Shown here: positions 32,815-41,770 of the stretch, piece after piece | Position numbering within the stretch: position 1 is the stretch's first letter | How the letters are laid out: each line of letters opens with the position of its first letter | NCBI GenBank assembly: GCA_051162045.1 | Contig: JBISDI010000008.1 | Source: Anaerozeibacter quisquiliarum | GTDB taxonomy: Bacteria > Bacillota > Clostridia > Christensenellales > Aristaeellaceae | Length of the DNA stretch: 64,000 bases | Reading direction: 5' to 3' (one strand) | Program-made: the position numbers and the translations under genes | Notes under the pieces: generated by a model | What the model was told of the DNA's origin: nothing | The model's input: the letters and a program-made list of their open reading frames with translations, nothing else | Databases searched by the model: none

Positions 32815-33797
32815 TGAAAAAGATAATGACGCGCCTGTGCGTCTGCCTGTTGGCGCTTTCCCTTTCCTCCGTTCCCGGTTTCGCCGCGGAAAAAGCCAAG
32901 CCGCTGAGCATCGTTTGCACGACCTTCCCGCAGTATGACTGGGCACGCCAGATTCTGGGCGACAAGGCTGATGAGGTGCGGCTCACGCTGCTGCTGGACA
33001 ATGGCGTCGATCTGCACAACTACCAACCCACGGCTCAAGACATCGCCGCGATTTCTATCTGCGACCTGTTTATCTATGTCGGCGGCGAGTCCGACAAGTG
33101 GGTCGAAGAAGTGCTGGAAACCGCCCACAATCCGAACCTGAAGGCCATTTCCCTGCTGGCGAGCGTGGAGGCCAAGGAAGAAGAACATGTGGAGGGCATG
33201 CAGGCGGAGGAACACGATCACGGCCATGAGCATGGCGACGGTCACGACCACGGCGAAGCCGAATACGACGAGCACGTATGGCTGTCGCTGAAAAACGCCA
33301 AGACGCTGGTGACCGCCATCTGCGATGCGCTCTGCGAAATCAAGCCCGACACCGCCGACGCCTACAAGGCCAACGCCGACGCCTACGCCGGAATGCTCGC
33401 CGAGATGGACGCGCGCTATCAGGCGGTGGTCGATGCCGCCCAGCGCAAAACGCTGCTGTTCGCCGACCGCTTCCCCTTCCGCTATTTGACAGACGACTAT
33501 AAGCTGGGCTACTACGCCGCCTTCGTCGGCTGCTCCGCCGAGACCGAGGTCAGTTTCGAGACCGTCGCCTTCCTGTCCGGCAAGGTGGATGAACTGGAGC
33601 TGCCCGTCGTGCTGACCATCGAGGGCACGAACCATGCCATCGCGCAAACGGTGGTCGCCAACTCGCAAAGCAAGGATCAGAAGATCGTCACGATGAACTC
33701 CATTCAGTCCGTGACGGCAAAGGATGTGGCCGCGGGCGCCTCCTATCTGGGATTCATGGAAGAAAATCTCGCGGCGTTGAAAGACGCGCTGAACTGA
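32814..33797 (+). CDS. znuA: Zinc ABC transporter substrate-binding protein (ZnuA)
   Basis: Extracellular zinc-binding protein of 327 residues: signal peptide (MKKIMTRLCVCLLALSLSSVPGFA), first lobe (SIVCTTFPQYDWARQILGD; GVDLHNYQPTAQDIAAIS with a ligand His), the acidic/His-rich loop HDHGHEHGDGHDHG typical of zinc-specific members, DEHVWLSLKNA with the second ligand, and third-ligand regions in the C-lobe (FADRFPFRYLTDDY; EGTNHAIAQTV). GAGGTG lies 8 bases before the ATG inside a palindrome. First of three transporter genes. Confidence 0.94.
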   Translation: MKKIMTRLCVCLLALSLSSVPGFAAEKAKPLSIVCTTFPQYDWARQILGDKADEVRLTLLLDNGVDLHNYQPTAQDIAAISICDLFIYVGGESDKWVEEVLETAHNPNLKAISLLASVEAKEEEHVEGMQAEEHDHGHEHGDGHDHGEAEYDEHVWLSLKNAKTLVTAICDALCEIKPDTADAYKANADAYAGMLAEMDARYQAVVDAAQRKTLLFADRFPFRYLTDDYKLGYYAAFVGCSAETEVSFETVAFLSGKVDELELPVVLTIEGTNHAIAQTVVANSQSKDQKIVTMNSIQSVTAKDVAAGASYLGFMEENLAALKDALN

Positions 33798-33863
33798 TTC
33801 CACGGGCAGGGACGCCGTGCGCTCCGGCGATATGGCGTCCCGCAACAAGATAGAGGGATGGAC

Positions 33864-34577
33864 ATGGAACAACTAATCTGCAAAGATCTGGCACTGGGTT
33901 ACGACGGTAAGGTGGTCTCCGAAGGCATCAGCTTCGGCGTGTCGCGGGGCGACTACCTGTGCATCGTCGGGGAAAACGGCGCGGGCAAGAGCACGCTGGT
34001 CAAGGCACTGCTGGGCCTGAACGCGCCGATCTCCGGCAGCATCCGTTTTTCAAACGGTCTTAAGCAAAACGAGGTCGGCTACATGCCGCAGCAAACCCAC
34101 GTCCAGCGCGACTTTCCGGCTTGCGTGGAGGAGGTCGTCGTCTCCGGCTGCCTGAACCGCGCAGGCATGAGGCCGTTTTACAACCGCGAGGAGCGCGCGC
34201 TGGCCTTGCGCAACATGGAAGAGTTGGGCATCGGGCCGTTGAAAAAACGCTGTTACCGAGAACTTTCCGGCGGTCAGCAACAGCGCGTGCTCCTGGCGCG
34301 GGCGCTTTGCGCCACGCGGAAACTGCTGCTGCTGGACGAGCCGGTTTCGGGCCTCGACCCCGCCGCATCGGCACAGATGTATGCGCTCATTCGGCAGCTC
34401 AACAGCGACGCGGTCACCGTCATCATGATCTCCCACGACGTCACAGCGGCGGCGCGCGAAGCCAGCCACATCCTGCACCTCTCCAATCGCCCGCGCTTCT
34501 TCGGCACGGCGACGGACTATCTCGAAAGCGACGTCGGTCGATTGTTCCTCGGCGCGGAAGGGGGCGCGCAAGGATGA
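33864..34577 (+). CDS. znuC: Zinc ABC transporter ATPase (ZnuC)
   Basis: ATPase of 237 residues: Walker A VGENGAGKST, Q-loop VGYMPQQ, signature LSGGQQQR, Walker B LLLLDEPVSGLD and switch His in MISHDVTAA. The ATG at 33864 has GAGGG 6 bases upstream; an ATG two codons earlier would overlap the ribosome site more closely. It overlaps znuB by ATGA. Confidence 0.94.
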   Translation: MEQLICKDLALGYDGKVVSEGISFGVSRGDYLCIVGENGAGKSTLVKALLGLNAPISGSIRFSNGLKQNEVGYMPQQTHVQRDFPACVEEVVVSGCLNRAGMRPFYNREERALALRNMEELGIGPLKKRCYRELSGGQQQRVLLARALCATRKLLLLDEPVSGLDPAASAQMYALIRQLNSDAVTVIMISHDVTAAAREASHILHLSNRPRFFGTATDYLESDVGRLFLGAEGGAQG

Positions 34578-35428
34578 ATGGCAATTTCTTTGAAACGCTG
34601 ACCTTTTACTTTACCTTCCCCTTCGTGCGGTACGCGCTGCTGACCGGCGTGCTGATCGCGCTGTCCGCGTCGATCCTGGGGGTCACGCTGGTGCTCAAGC
34701 GGCTGTCCTTCATCGGCGACGGACTCTCCCACGTAGCCTTCGGCGCGACGGCGGCCGCCGCGATCCTCAGCGTGGCCGGCGATATGGTCGTCGTGATGCC
34801 GATCACCATCCTGAGCGCCATCCTGTTGCTGCGCCGAAACGAAAAGCGCCAGGTACGCGGCGACGCGGCGCTGGCGATGATATCGGTCGGAGCGCTGGCG
34901 CTGGGGTATCTGGCGCTCAGTGTGTTCTCGGCTGCGGCAAACCTGTCGGGCGATGTCTGTACGACGCTGTTTGGCTCCACCTCCATCCTCACGCTGACCG
35001 CCTTTGAAGTCTGGCTGACCGTCATCATGTCGGCGGTGGTTGTGGGCGTGTTCGCGCTGCTGTATAACAAGATCTTCGCGATCACATTCGACGCGGATTT
35101 CGCCTCGGCCACCGGCACGCGCGCCGGCCTCTACGATACGGTGGTGGCCGTGGTCACCGCCGTCATCATCGTGCTGGCGATGAAGCTGGTGGGGTCGCTG
35201 TTGACCTCCGCGTTGATCGTCTTTCCCGCGCTGTCCGCCATGCGCGTCTGCAAAAGCTATAAGGGCGTGATCCTGTGTTCGACGCTCCTGTCGGTGGTGT
35301 GTGCGGCGGTCGGCATTCTTTTCTCCGTCGTCGCTTCTACCCCGGTCGGCTCGACGATCGTCGCCGTGGATATTCTGGCGTTTCTCATTTTCAGCATCAT
35401 CGGAAAGATTGGGAGGGCGAGAGGGTGA
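34574..35428 (+). CDS. znuB: Zinc ABC transporter permease (ZnuB)
   Basis: Integral membrane channel of 284 residues, ABC-3 family, with eight or nine helices. Family blocks: ALSASILGVTLVLKRLSFIGDGLSHVAFGATA and the cytoplasmic loop preceding LVGSLLTSALIVFPALSAMRV. The start is fixed by the ATGA overlap with znuC; a frame extending further upstream is a shadow of znuC. It overlaps the lipoprotein start by 4 bases (GTGA). Confidence 0.93.
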   Translation: MNGNFFETLTFYFTFPFVRYALLTGVLIALSASILGVTLVLKRLSFIGDGLSHVAFGATAAAAILSVAGDMVVVMPITILSAILLLRRNEKRQVRGDAALAMISVGALALGYLALSVFSAAANLSGDVCTTLFGSTSILTLTAFEVWLTVIMSAVVVGVFALLYNKIFAITFDADFASATGTRAGLYDTVVAVVTAVIIVLAMKLVGSLLTSALIVFPALSAMRVCKSYKGVILCSTLLSVVCAAVGILFSVVASTPVGSTIVAVDILAFLIFSIIGKIGRARG

Positions 35429-35916
35429 AAAAGGCAATTGCATGGGTCATGCTGATGACGGCGCTCCTGCTTTCCGGCTGCGGACGACAGGATACCCCGC
35501 CTGCTGCGCCGACAACGCCACCCGAAGGCGCTGCGATGATACCCGAAGTCGTCGAGGCGCCTGCGGTGGCGGAGCCCTCCATCGATATTGACCTGACCAA
35601 GATGGGCAAAACGTCGGCATATGCCTACTTGGTCAACATTCTTGGCGCGCCCGACGACTATGTGGGCCGGCGCATCAGGCTCAAGGGTATCGCCGATGAA
35701 AGCTATCTCGATGAAACCGATACGACTTATCACTACATTGTCGTTACCGATGCCTCCTCCTGTTGCGCGCAGGGCGTCGAATATGTGCTGTCCAGTCAGG
35801 ACGCATCCCACCCGGCTCCCGGGGCATGGTTTGAAATCTCCGGAATCTTTGAACGCTACGAAGAGGACGGTACGCCGTATTTCCACGTCGTTGCGGATGA
35901 AATAGACCCGGCGTGA
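35425..35916 (+). CDS. Lipoprotein of unknown function at the end of the zinc operon
   Basis: A 163-residue lipoprotein: signal with lipobox LLLSGC, a Pro/Ala-rich linker, then a ~100-residue domain (DYVGRRIRLKGIADESYL; YHYIVVTDASSCCAQGVEYVL; GAWFEISGIFERYEEDGTPYFHVVADEI). The layout of beta-strands and the CCAQG motif suggest an OB-like fold such as that seen in YcgQ/DUF1980-type proteins found near metal transporters. The start is GTG overlapping the znuB stop, with GGGAGGG upstream. Tight coupling to znuB implies a part in zinc uptake or sensing, but no function is known to me. Confidence 0.75.
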   Translation: MKKAIAWVMLMTALLLSGCGRQDTPPAAPTTPPEGAAMIPEVVEAPAVAEPSIDIDLTKMGKTSAYAYLVNILGAPDDYVGRRIRLKGIADESYLDETDTTYHYIVVTDASSCCAQGVEYVLSSQDASHPAPGAWFEISGIFERYEEDGTPYFHVVADEIDPA

Positions 35917-36318
35917 ATCATCCGGAGCCGTTCGCGAATCGGGCGGCAAGCGTACGCCGGCCCGGCTGCTCGTCCGCTTTTACGACGTGAGACCGGCATG
36001 GCGGCGGCCTGCGTCGGACAGCTTCTGACCGACAATCCCGCACATCTTCGCCGCAAAGCCTGTGGAACCAAGGGCTCCAATTGTCCAAACGGCGAGTCCT
36101 CCCGGCGCACAAAGCCCCGCGCGATAAAGGGCGCTTGCGTGGCGGTGAAATCGGCGTTATTCCTGCCTCAACCATGCCCGCATCCATCGGACGGCAAGCC
36201 GTGCAGACGCCCGCTGCGCGGCTGTTCTTTTTGCACGTCCATTGTTCACACGAACTTCCTTGCATTGGCCCGTAAATTCGCGTATCATGATAAAATCGGG
36301 GACGCAATGGAGGTCGCT
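35917..36318 (-). repeat. Intergenic region carrying a probable degenerate copy of the 57/62-kb repeat
   Basis: No gene is convincing in these 402 bases. On the minus strand, around 36222-36160, the sequence reads GAACAGCCGCGCAGCG, then GCCGTCCGATGGAT, CATGGTT and GGCAGG in order. The same blocks occur in the element at 57.2 kb (26 of 34 bases match by eye over the second half). The tilS promoter lies at the right end. Confidence 0.4.
36260..36288 (+). promoter_or_regulatory. Promoter of the tilS-hpt-ftsH operon
   Basis: TTGCAT (36260-36265), a 17-base spacer and TATCAT (36283-36288), about 30 bases upstream of the tilS start. Confidence 0.65.
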
Positions 36319-37629
36319 ATGCGGGTTTTGCCAGTGCTGGAGACAGGCGAGCGGGTGATCGTCGCCCTTTCCGGCGGCGCGGATTCGGTGGCGCTGCTGC
36401 TTGCGCTTGCCGAACGCGGCGATTGGCAACTGACCGCGGCGCACCTGAACCACATGATCCGGGGCGAGGACGCCGAACGCGACGAGCGCTTCGTCCGCGC
36501 GCTGTGTAAGCGGATCGGCGTTAAGCTGATCTGTGCGCGCGAGGACGTGCCCGCGTTGGCTGCCGAGCGCCAAGAGGGCCTGGAGACCGCGGCGCGTGCG
36601 GCGCGGCGGGCGTTTTTGCTTCGAACGATGGAAGCGGACAGGGCGACCGCGATCGCCACCGCACACCACCTGGGCGACCAGGCCGAAACCGTTGTGATGC
36701 ACCTGGGCCGCGGCGGCGGCGTGCACGGCGCGGCCGGCATGCGCGCGCGGGTCGGGATGTGGGCGAAGCCGCTGCTCGAGGTCAGCCGTCGCGAGATTCT
36801 GGATTTTCTGGCAGCGCGCCGGCAGGATTTTTGCGAGGACGCGACCAACGCCGCGTGCGACACGGCGCGCAACGCCGTGCGGCACCGCGTGCTGCCGGCG
36901 CTTGAAGCGGTCTACCCCGGCGCGGCCGCGGCGCTTTCGCGGTTTGCGGCGATTGCGGCCGACGAGGACGATTACATGATCCGCGAAGCACACGCCCTGA
37001 TTATGCGGGGAGTGCAGCCATTGCCCTTCGGGTCGCGGCTGTTCGTGCAAGACGCGCATCCGGCGATCTTGCGGCGCGTACTTTGGCGGCTCAGCGGCGC
37101 GGATTTTGAGGGCGTTGAGCGGCTGATGGCGCTTTATGGGCAGGCGCGCGGCGCGCTGTCGCTTACGGGGTTTACGGCCGAACGCGCGGGCGAGTGGCTC
37201 TATTTCATCAGGCCGGACGCCCGGCCGCCGGCGGCGGCGGCGCTTGCGGACGGCGCTCGGCTGCCCGGCATCGGACATCTGTCGATGCGGCCCGCCGAAC
37301 CGGTTCCCGTGCGTGACGATCCGCTTTCGCAGGTGCTGGACGCGGCGGCGCTTACGGGCGCGGTGCTGCGCACACGCAGGCCCGGCGATCGGATGAGGAT
37401 GCTGGGCGCGCCGGGCGGGCGGCTGTTGTCGGACGTGATGATCGACCGGAAGATCGACCGCCCGCTGCGCGACTGGATGGCCGTCGTCGCGCGAGGCAAC
37501 GAGGTACTCTGGCTGCCCGGAGCGGCGATCGCCCAGGGCGTGGCGATTTCAAAGGATACGGAGGGCGCATGCCGCCTGACATGGACGAGGGAGGATTTGA
37601 ACGATGGGAACGCACCGCTTGACCGATGA
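36319..37629 (+). CDS. tilS: tRNA(Ile)-lysidine synthetase
   Basis: Converts C34 of tRNA-Ile(CAU) to lysidine so that it reads AUA. The protein has 436 residues: PP-loop motif VALSGGADSVALL near residue 20, LTAAHLNHMIRGEDAERDERFV and TAHHLGDQAETVVMHLGRG in the N-terminal ATPase domain, and the C-terminal TilS domain (VLRTRRPGDRMRMLGAPGGRLLSDVMIDRKI). GGAGGT at 36309-36314 favours the ATG at 36319 over the one at 36307. It overlaps hpt by 26 bases; this order is conserved in Firmicutes. Confidence 0.94.
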   Translation: MRVLPVLETGERVIVALSGGADSVALLLALAERGDWQLTAAHLNHMIRGEDAERDERFVRALCKRIGVKLICAREDVPALAAERQEGLETAARAARRAFLLRTMEADRATAIATAHHLGDQAETVVMHLGRGGGVHGAAGMRARVGMWAKPLLEVSRREILDFLAARRQDFCEDATNAACDTARNAVRHRVLPALEAVYPGAAAALSRFAAIAADEDDYMIREAHALIMRGVQPLPFGSRLFVQDAHPAILRRVLWRLSGADFEGVERLMALYGQARGALSLTGFTAERAGEWLYFIRPDARPPAAAALADGARLPGIGHLSMRPAEPVPVRDDPLSQVLDAAALTGAVLRTRRPGDRMRMLGAPGGRLLSDVMIDRKIDRPLRDWMAVVARGNEVLWLPGAAIAQGVAISKDTEGACRLTWTREDLNDGNAPLDR

Positions 37630-38155
37630 TCTATGCAAGATACTGTTCAGCGAGGAGCAGATTCAGGCGCGCGTGGCCGCGCTGGGCGAGGCCATCAGCC
37701 GCGATTTCGCGGACGAGGGCGTGGTGCTGGTGGGCATCCTCAAGGGCGCGGTCGTGTTCCTGGCCGACTTGGCGCGCTCGATCAGCGTGCCGGTCGAGAT
37801 GGACTTCATGGCCATATCGAGCTACGGCAGAGCCACCCAGTCGACCGGCGTGGTGCGCATCCTCAAAGACCTCGACCGCGACATCACCGGTCGGCGCGTA
37901 ATCATCGTCGAGGACATCGTCGACAGCGGCATGTCGCTGAGCTTCCTCAAGGACAACCTGAACTCGCGCGGGGCCAAATCGATCTCGATCTGCGTGCTGC
38001 TCGACAAGCCCAGCCGCCGCCGAGCCCACGTGGACGTCGATTATTGCGGCTTCGAGGTGCCCGACGAATTCGTGGTGGGCTACGGGCTGGACTACGCCGA
38101 ACGCTACCGGGAACTTCCGATGATCGGCGTTCTTAAGCCGGAGGTTTACCAATAA
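37604..38155 (+). CDS. hpt: Hypoxanthine phosphoribosyltransferase
   Basis: Purine salvage enzyme of 183 residues forming IMP/GMP from hypoxanthine/guanine and PRPP. It shows VLVGILKGAVVFLADL, the PRPP-binding loop VIIVEDIVDSGMSL and the C-terminal base-contact region VPDEFVVGYGLDYAERYRELP. It starts inside the end of tilS with GAGG upstream. With guaB and the purine operon in the same window, it closes the IMP/GMP cycle. Confidence 0.95.
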   Translation: MGTHRLTDDLCKILFSEEQIQARVAALGEAISRDFADEGVVLVGILKGAVVFLADLARSISVPVEMDFMAISSYGRATQSTGVVRILKDLDRDITGRRVIIVEDIVDSGMSLSFLKDNLNSRGAKSISICVLLDKPSRRRAHVDVDYCGFEVPDEFVVGYGLDYAERYRELPMIGVLKPEVYQ

Positions 38156-38204
38156 CCCATGCAATGAAATGCGCGCGCATGAGCGCCGGGAAAGGAATTG
38201 CGAT

Positions 38205-40121
38205 TTGAATCGAAACACAATGCGCAGATGGCAGGGCCCGCTGATGTACGCGCTGCTGGTGGCGATGGTGCTCATGGTGGTGCAGATGTCCGGTACGCGG
38301 CCGCGCGACGTGGTCACGCCTTACAATTACACCGGCGTGCTCAAGCTGATTGAGGAAGACAGGCTGACCAACGTGCTAATCACCGGCAACCAGCTGGTCG
38401 GCCGCCTTGTGGACAGCGCCATCCCGGTAGAGCAGTTCGGGCGGCGCTATGACATAAAGGCCAACATCCCCTCTGCCGAGCGGTTTTATGCCGACGTGAA
38501 CGTGATCTACGCCAAGAAGCTCAGCAAACCGGCGAGCGAAGTGGTGTCCACCGACTATGCTTTCGACATACTGGTGGAGCCGCCGGCGGGCGCGCCCTGG
38601 TGGCAGGAGTTTTTGCCGCTGCTGATTACGGTGGCGTTGGTGGGCACGCTCTGGTTTATGATGATGCGCAGCCAGGCGGGCGGCGGCAAGAGCGGCGTGA
38701 TGAGCTTCGGTCGCAGCCGCGCGCGGTTGACCGACCCCGCCGCGCTCAAGGTCACGTTTGAGGACGTGGCGGGCGCGGACGAGGAAAAGGAGGAACTGCG
38801 AGAGATCGTCGAGTTCCTCAAAAATCCCAAGCGCTTCACCGACTTGGGCGCGCGCATCCCCAAGGGCGTGCTGCTCGTGGGCCCGCCGGGCACCGGCAAG
38901 ACGCTGCTGGCGCGCGCGGTCGCGGGCGAGGCCGGGGTGCCGTTCTTCACGATATCGGGCTCCGACTTCGTCGAGATGTTCGTGGGCGTGGGTGCGTCGC
39001 GCGTGCGCGACCTGTTTGACCAGGCCAAGAAATCCTCGCCCGCGATCGTGTTCATCGACGAGATCGACGCGGTGGGCCGCCAGCGCGGCGCGGGACTCGG
39101 CGGCGGCCACGACGAACGCGAGCAGACGCTCAACCAATTGCTGGTGGAGATGGACGGTTTCCAGCACAACGAGGGCGTGATCGTGATGGCGGCGACCAAC
39201 CGCGCCGACATCCTGGACCCGGCGCTGCTGCGGCCGGGCCGGTTCGATCGCCAGATTACCGTGAATTACCCGGATGTCAAGGGACGCGAGGAGATCCTCA
39301 AAGTGCACGCGCGCGGCAAGCCCATGGGCCCCGACGTAGACCTCAGGGTGCTGGCGCGCCGCACGCCCTACTTCACCGGCGCCGACCTCGAAAACGTGCT
39401 CAACGAGGCCGCGATCCTGACCGCGCGCGCGGGCAAGGGCAAGATCACCATGGCCGTGCTCGAGGAGGCCACCACCAAGGTGAGCGCCGGCCCCGAGAAA
39501 AAGAGCTATCAGATCACCGAACGCGACCGCAAGCTCGTCGCCTATCACGAGGCCGGTCACGCGGTGGTCATGAACTTCATCCCCGAGTGCGACCGGGTAC
39601 ACGAGATTTCGATCATCCCGCGCGGCAAGGGCGCGGACGGCTATACCATGTACCTGCCCGACGAGGTGCGCCACGCGTCCAGCCGCCGGCTGACGGCGAG
39701 CATCGCCGGCCTGCTCGGCGGCCACTGCGCCGAAAAGCTGGCGCTGGGCGACGTATCGACCGGCTCGACCAGCGACTTGAAGCGCGCCACCGGCATCGCG
39801 CGCGACATGGTGACCGAGTACGGCATGAGCGACAAGCTCGGCCCGATCTTCCTGGGCGGCGACCACGAGGTGTTTTTGGGCCGCGACTTTTCCCAGTCGC
39901 GCTCCAGCTTCTCCGAGCGGGTCAACGCCGAGGTGGACGCCGAGGTGCGCGCGCTGCTGAGCGGCTGCTACAAGCGCGCCGAGCACCTGCTGACCGAGCA
40001 CCGCGCCGAGCTCGACCGGCTGGCCGAGGCGCTGCTCGAAAAGGAAAAGCTCGACCGGGCGGAGTTCCTCGCGCTCATGGGCGGCAAAAGCGCGCAAGCG
40101 GAGGAAGACGAGGCAAAATAG
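38205..40121 (+). CDS. ftsH: ATP-dependent zinc metalloprotease FtsH
   Basis: Membrane-anchored AAA+ protease of 638 residues for quality control of membrane and regulatory proteins. Two helices flank a ~90-residue external domain; then Walker A VGPPGTGKT near residue 226, Walker B IVFIDEIDAVG, the second region of homology (ATNRADILDPALLRPGRFDR), and the protease zinc site HEAGH near residue 448. The start is TTG at 38205 with AAAGGA 8 bases upstream; ATG at 38220 is an alternative. Third gene of the tilS-hpt-ftsH operon. Confidence 0.95.
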   Translation: MNRNTMRRWQGPLMYALLVAMVLMVVQMSGTRPRDVVTPYNYTGVLKLIEEDRLTNVLITGNQLVGRLVDSAIPVEQFGRRYDIKANIPSAERFYADVNVIYAKKLSKPASEVVSTDYAFDILVEPPAGAPWWQEFLPLLITVALVGTLWFMMMRSQAGGGKSGVMSFGRSRARLTDPAALKVTFEDVAGADEEKEELREIVEFLKNPKRFTDLGARIPKGVLLVGPPGTGKTLLARAVAGEAGVPFFTISGSDFVEMFVGVGASRVRDLFDQAKKSSPAIVFIDEIDAVGRQRGAGLGGGHDEREQTLNQLLVEMDGFQHNEGVIVMAATNRADILDPALLRPGRFDRQITVNYPDVKGREEILKVHARGKPMGPDVDLRVLARRTPYFTGADLENVLNEAAILTARAGKGKITMAVLEEATTKVSAGPEKKSYQITERDRKLVAYHEAGHAVVMNFIPECDRVHEISIIPRGKGADGYTMYLPDEVRHASSRRLTASIAGLLGGHCAEKLALGDVSTGSTSDLKRATGIARDMVTEYGMSDKLGPIFLGGDHEVFLGRDFSQSRSSFSERVNAEVDAEVRALLSGCYKRAEHLLTEHRAELDRLAEALLEKEKLDRAEFLALMGGKSAQAEEDEAK

Positions 40122-40125
40122 GTCC

Positions 40126-40154
40126 TTCACCGCTTGCCGCGTTTGTGGTATAAT
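40126..40154 (+). promoter_or_regulatory. Extended -10 promoter of the VanW-type gene
   Basis: TGGTATAAT (TATAAT at 40149-40154 with an upstream TGn) and TTCACC at 40126-40131 with a 17-base spacer, directly after the ftsH stop. Confidence 0.7.
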
Positions 40155-40159
40155 AAAGA

Positions 40160-40296
40160 TGACTCTGCCGGTGCAAATGGATTCCCACCAAGGGCGGCTT
40201 GTCCGCCCGGCCAAAAATCCAATCCGGCCTCGTGACCCAATCCCCTCGCATACGGCCGCAGCCGGATGCGAGGGATCAAGGAGGATTGCCAGGGCG
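40160..40296 (+). promoter_or_regulatory. Structured 5' leader of the VanW-type gene
   Basis: About 135 bases of untranslated leader with nested stems: TGGATT...AATCCA enclosing GGGCGG/CCGCCC (40192-40208), then a perfect 9-bp hairpin CCCTCGCAT (40243-40251)/ATGCGAGGG (40266-40274) just before AAGGAGG. I cannot match it to a riboswitch class I know. Confidence 0.5.
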
Positions 40297-41733
40297 ATGT
40301 CTTCTACTGAGGCGGCGCGCCGGCGGAAGCGGCGCACGCGCGGGGGCCTGCTGGGCCTTTTCAAGATGGCCGCCGTGATCGCGGCGGTGACGTTCGCCAT
40401 CGTGCTGCTCATCCGCTTTGCAACGCGCGGGCCCGCGGACGACAGGTTCTGCGAGGGCGTGTATGTGGGCGGGGTGTCCCTGGGCGGCATGAGCTACGAC
40501 GAGGGCGCCCAGCGGGTCTTGGGCCGGGTGCAGGAGCGGCTGAACAGCACGTTCACGCTGACCCATGGGGACCGGCAGTGGACGTTCACGCCCTCGCAGT
40601 TCGGCGCGCACCTGAGCGAGGATGCCGAGGCGCAGTTGCAGCAGGCCTGGAACTGGGGGAAGACCGGTACCGCGCGCGAAAAGCGCGAGCAGGCCGAGCT
40701 CCTCAAGGCCAGCCCGAAATACTATGACAGCGAGATCGTCTACGACGAGGCGATGTTCACGCAGTTCCTCGAGGACATCGCGGGCGAGCTCAGCGTGCCG
40801 GCGGTCGAGGCGACGGTGATCCCCGGCCCGAACGAGCAGCTGACGGTGGAGCCGTCCCGGGACGGGCTGGGGCTGTCGGTGGAGGATTTGCGATCGACGC
40901 TCGACGCGGCAATCCGCGAGGGCAGCGGGGCCGAAATCGCGCTTCAGACGCATGTGCTCAAGCCTGCGCGCACCACCGAGGACACGCTGCAGAACACCCA
41001 GTTGATCGTCGACTACGCCACGTCCACCAAGGCCAGCAGCAGCGACCGCACCAAGAACATCCGGCGCGCGCTGCAGGCGTTTGACGGGTTCGAGGTCAAG
41101 CCGGGCCAGACCGTATCGTTCAACGAGGTGGTGGGCCCGCGCACGGTAGAGCGGGGTTTCTTCAAGGCGCCCGAGTACAACGGCACCGAGGTCATCTCGG
41201 GCATCGGCGGCGGCACCTGCCAGGCGTCGAGCACGCTCTACGGCGCGCTGCTGCTGGCCAACATGGACATCGTCGAGCGCCAGTCGCATAGCATGACCGT
41301 GGCCTACGTCAAGGCCAGCATGGACGCGGTGGTGTCGCTGCAACGGGGCAGGGAAAAAGACCTGCGCTTCACCAACCCCCTGCCCTACTCGATCTTCATC
41401 TACACCCACGTCGACCAGGAGAAGGCGCGCGTGCGCATCTACGGGCCGCAGAATGCGTACGAGATCCAGCTGGATCACAGGATCGTGGATCAGAAGCCGC
41501 CCAAGAAGAGCCGGTACGTGCCGGACACCAAGGGCAAGATTGTGTACTACAAGGACGAGGAGCCGGTGCTCAAGACCGAGGGCAAGGACATGGTCAAGAG
41601 CGTGGGCATGCGCATCTACTACGACCGCGCGACCGGTCAGCAGGTAGACATCCAGGAGTTCGACCTCGATACCTATTACGAGAAGCAGCCGGAATACTGG
41701 GTCGGCGTGCATGAGCGGGGTTTTGAGGGATAG
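40297..41733 (+). CDS. VanW/YoaR-type cell-envelope protein
   Basis: A 478-residue protein with a basic tail, one membrane helix (GLFKMAAVIAAVTFAIVLLI) and an extracellular part. Two putative peptidoglycan-binding-4-like repeats come first (VYVGGVSLGGMSYDEGAQRVLGRVQ...LTHGDRQWTFTPSQFGA), then a VanW domain (FEVKPGQTVSFNEVVGPRTVERGF; IGGGTCQASSTLYGALLLA; ERQSHSMTVAYV). A G5-like tail is not evident. The start at 40297 was chosen for the first plausible N-terminus after AAGGAGG (spacing is long at about 12) and a nearer AGGG. Function of VanW domains is unknown; they occur in cell-wall-active proteins. Confidence 0.88.
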   Translation: MSSTEAARRRKRRTRGGLLGLFKMAAVIAAVTFAIVLLIRFATRGPADDRFCEGVYVGGVSLGGMSYDEGAQRVLGRVQERLNSTFTLTHGDRQWTFTPSQFGAHLSEDAEAQLQQAWNWGKTGTAREKREQAELLKASPKYYDSEIVYDEAMFTQFLEDIAGELSVPAVEATVIPGPNEQLTVEPSRDGLGLSVEDLRSTLDAAIREGSGAEIALQTHVLKPARTTEDTLQNTQLIVDYATSTKASSSDRTKNIRRALQAFDGFEVKPGQTVSFNEVVGPRTVERGFFKAPEYNGTEVISGIGGGTCQASSTLYGALLLANMDIVERQSHSMTVAYVKASMDAVVSLQRGREKDLRFTNPLPYSIFIYTHVDQEKARVRIYGPQNAYEIQLDHRIVDQKPPKKSRYVPDTKGKIVYYKDEEPVLKTEGKDMVKSVGMRIYYDRATGQQVDIQEFDLDTYYEKQPEYWVGVHERGFEG

Positions 41734-41736
41734 CGG

Positions 41737-41770
41737 TCACGCGAATACGGCTGCGGCCGTATTCGCGTGA
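41737..41770. terminator. Perfect 15-bp inverted repeat after the VanW-type gene
   Basis: TCACGCGAATACGGC, a TGCG loop and GCCGTATTCGCGTGA, 3 bases after the stop codon. It has no U-run, so it may act as an mRNA-end hairpin or a binding site rather than a classical terminator. Confidence 0.6.

Noticed and set aside
38376..40490. A 704-codon minus-strand frame opposite ftsH
   Set aside because: FtsH motifs on the plus strand are unambiguous; the antisense product has no motifs and a shadow-type composition.
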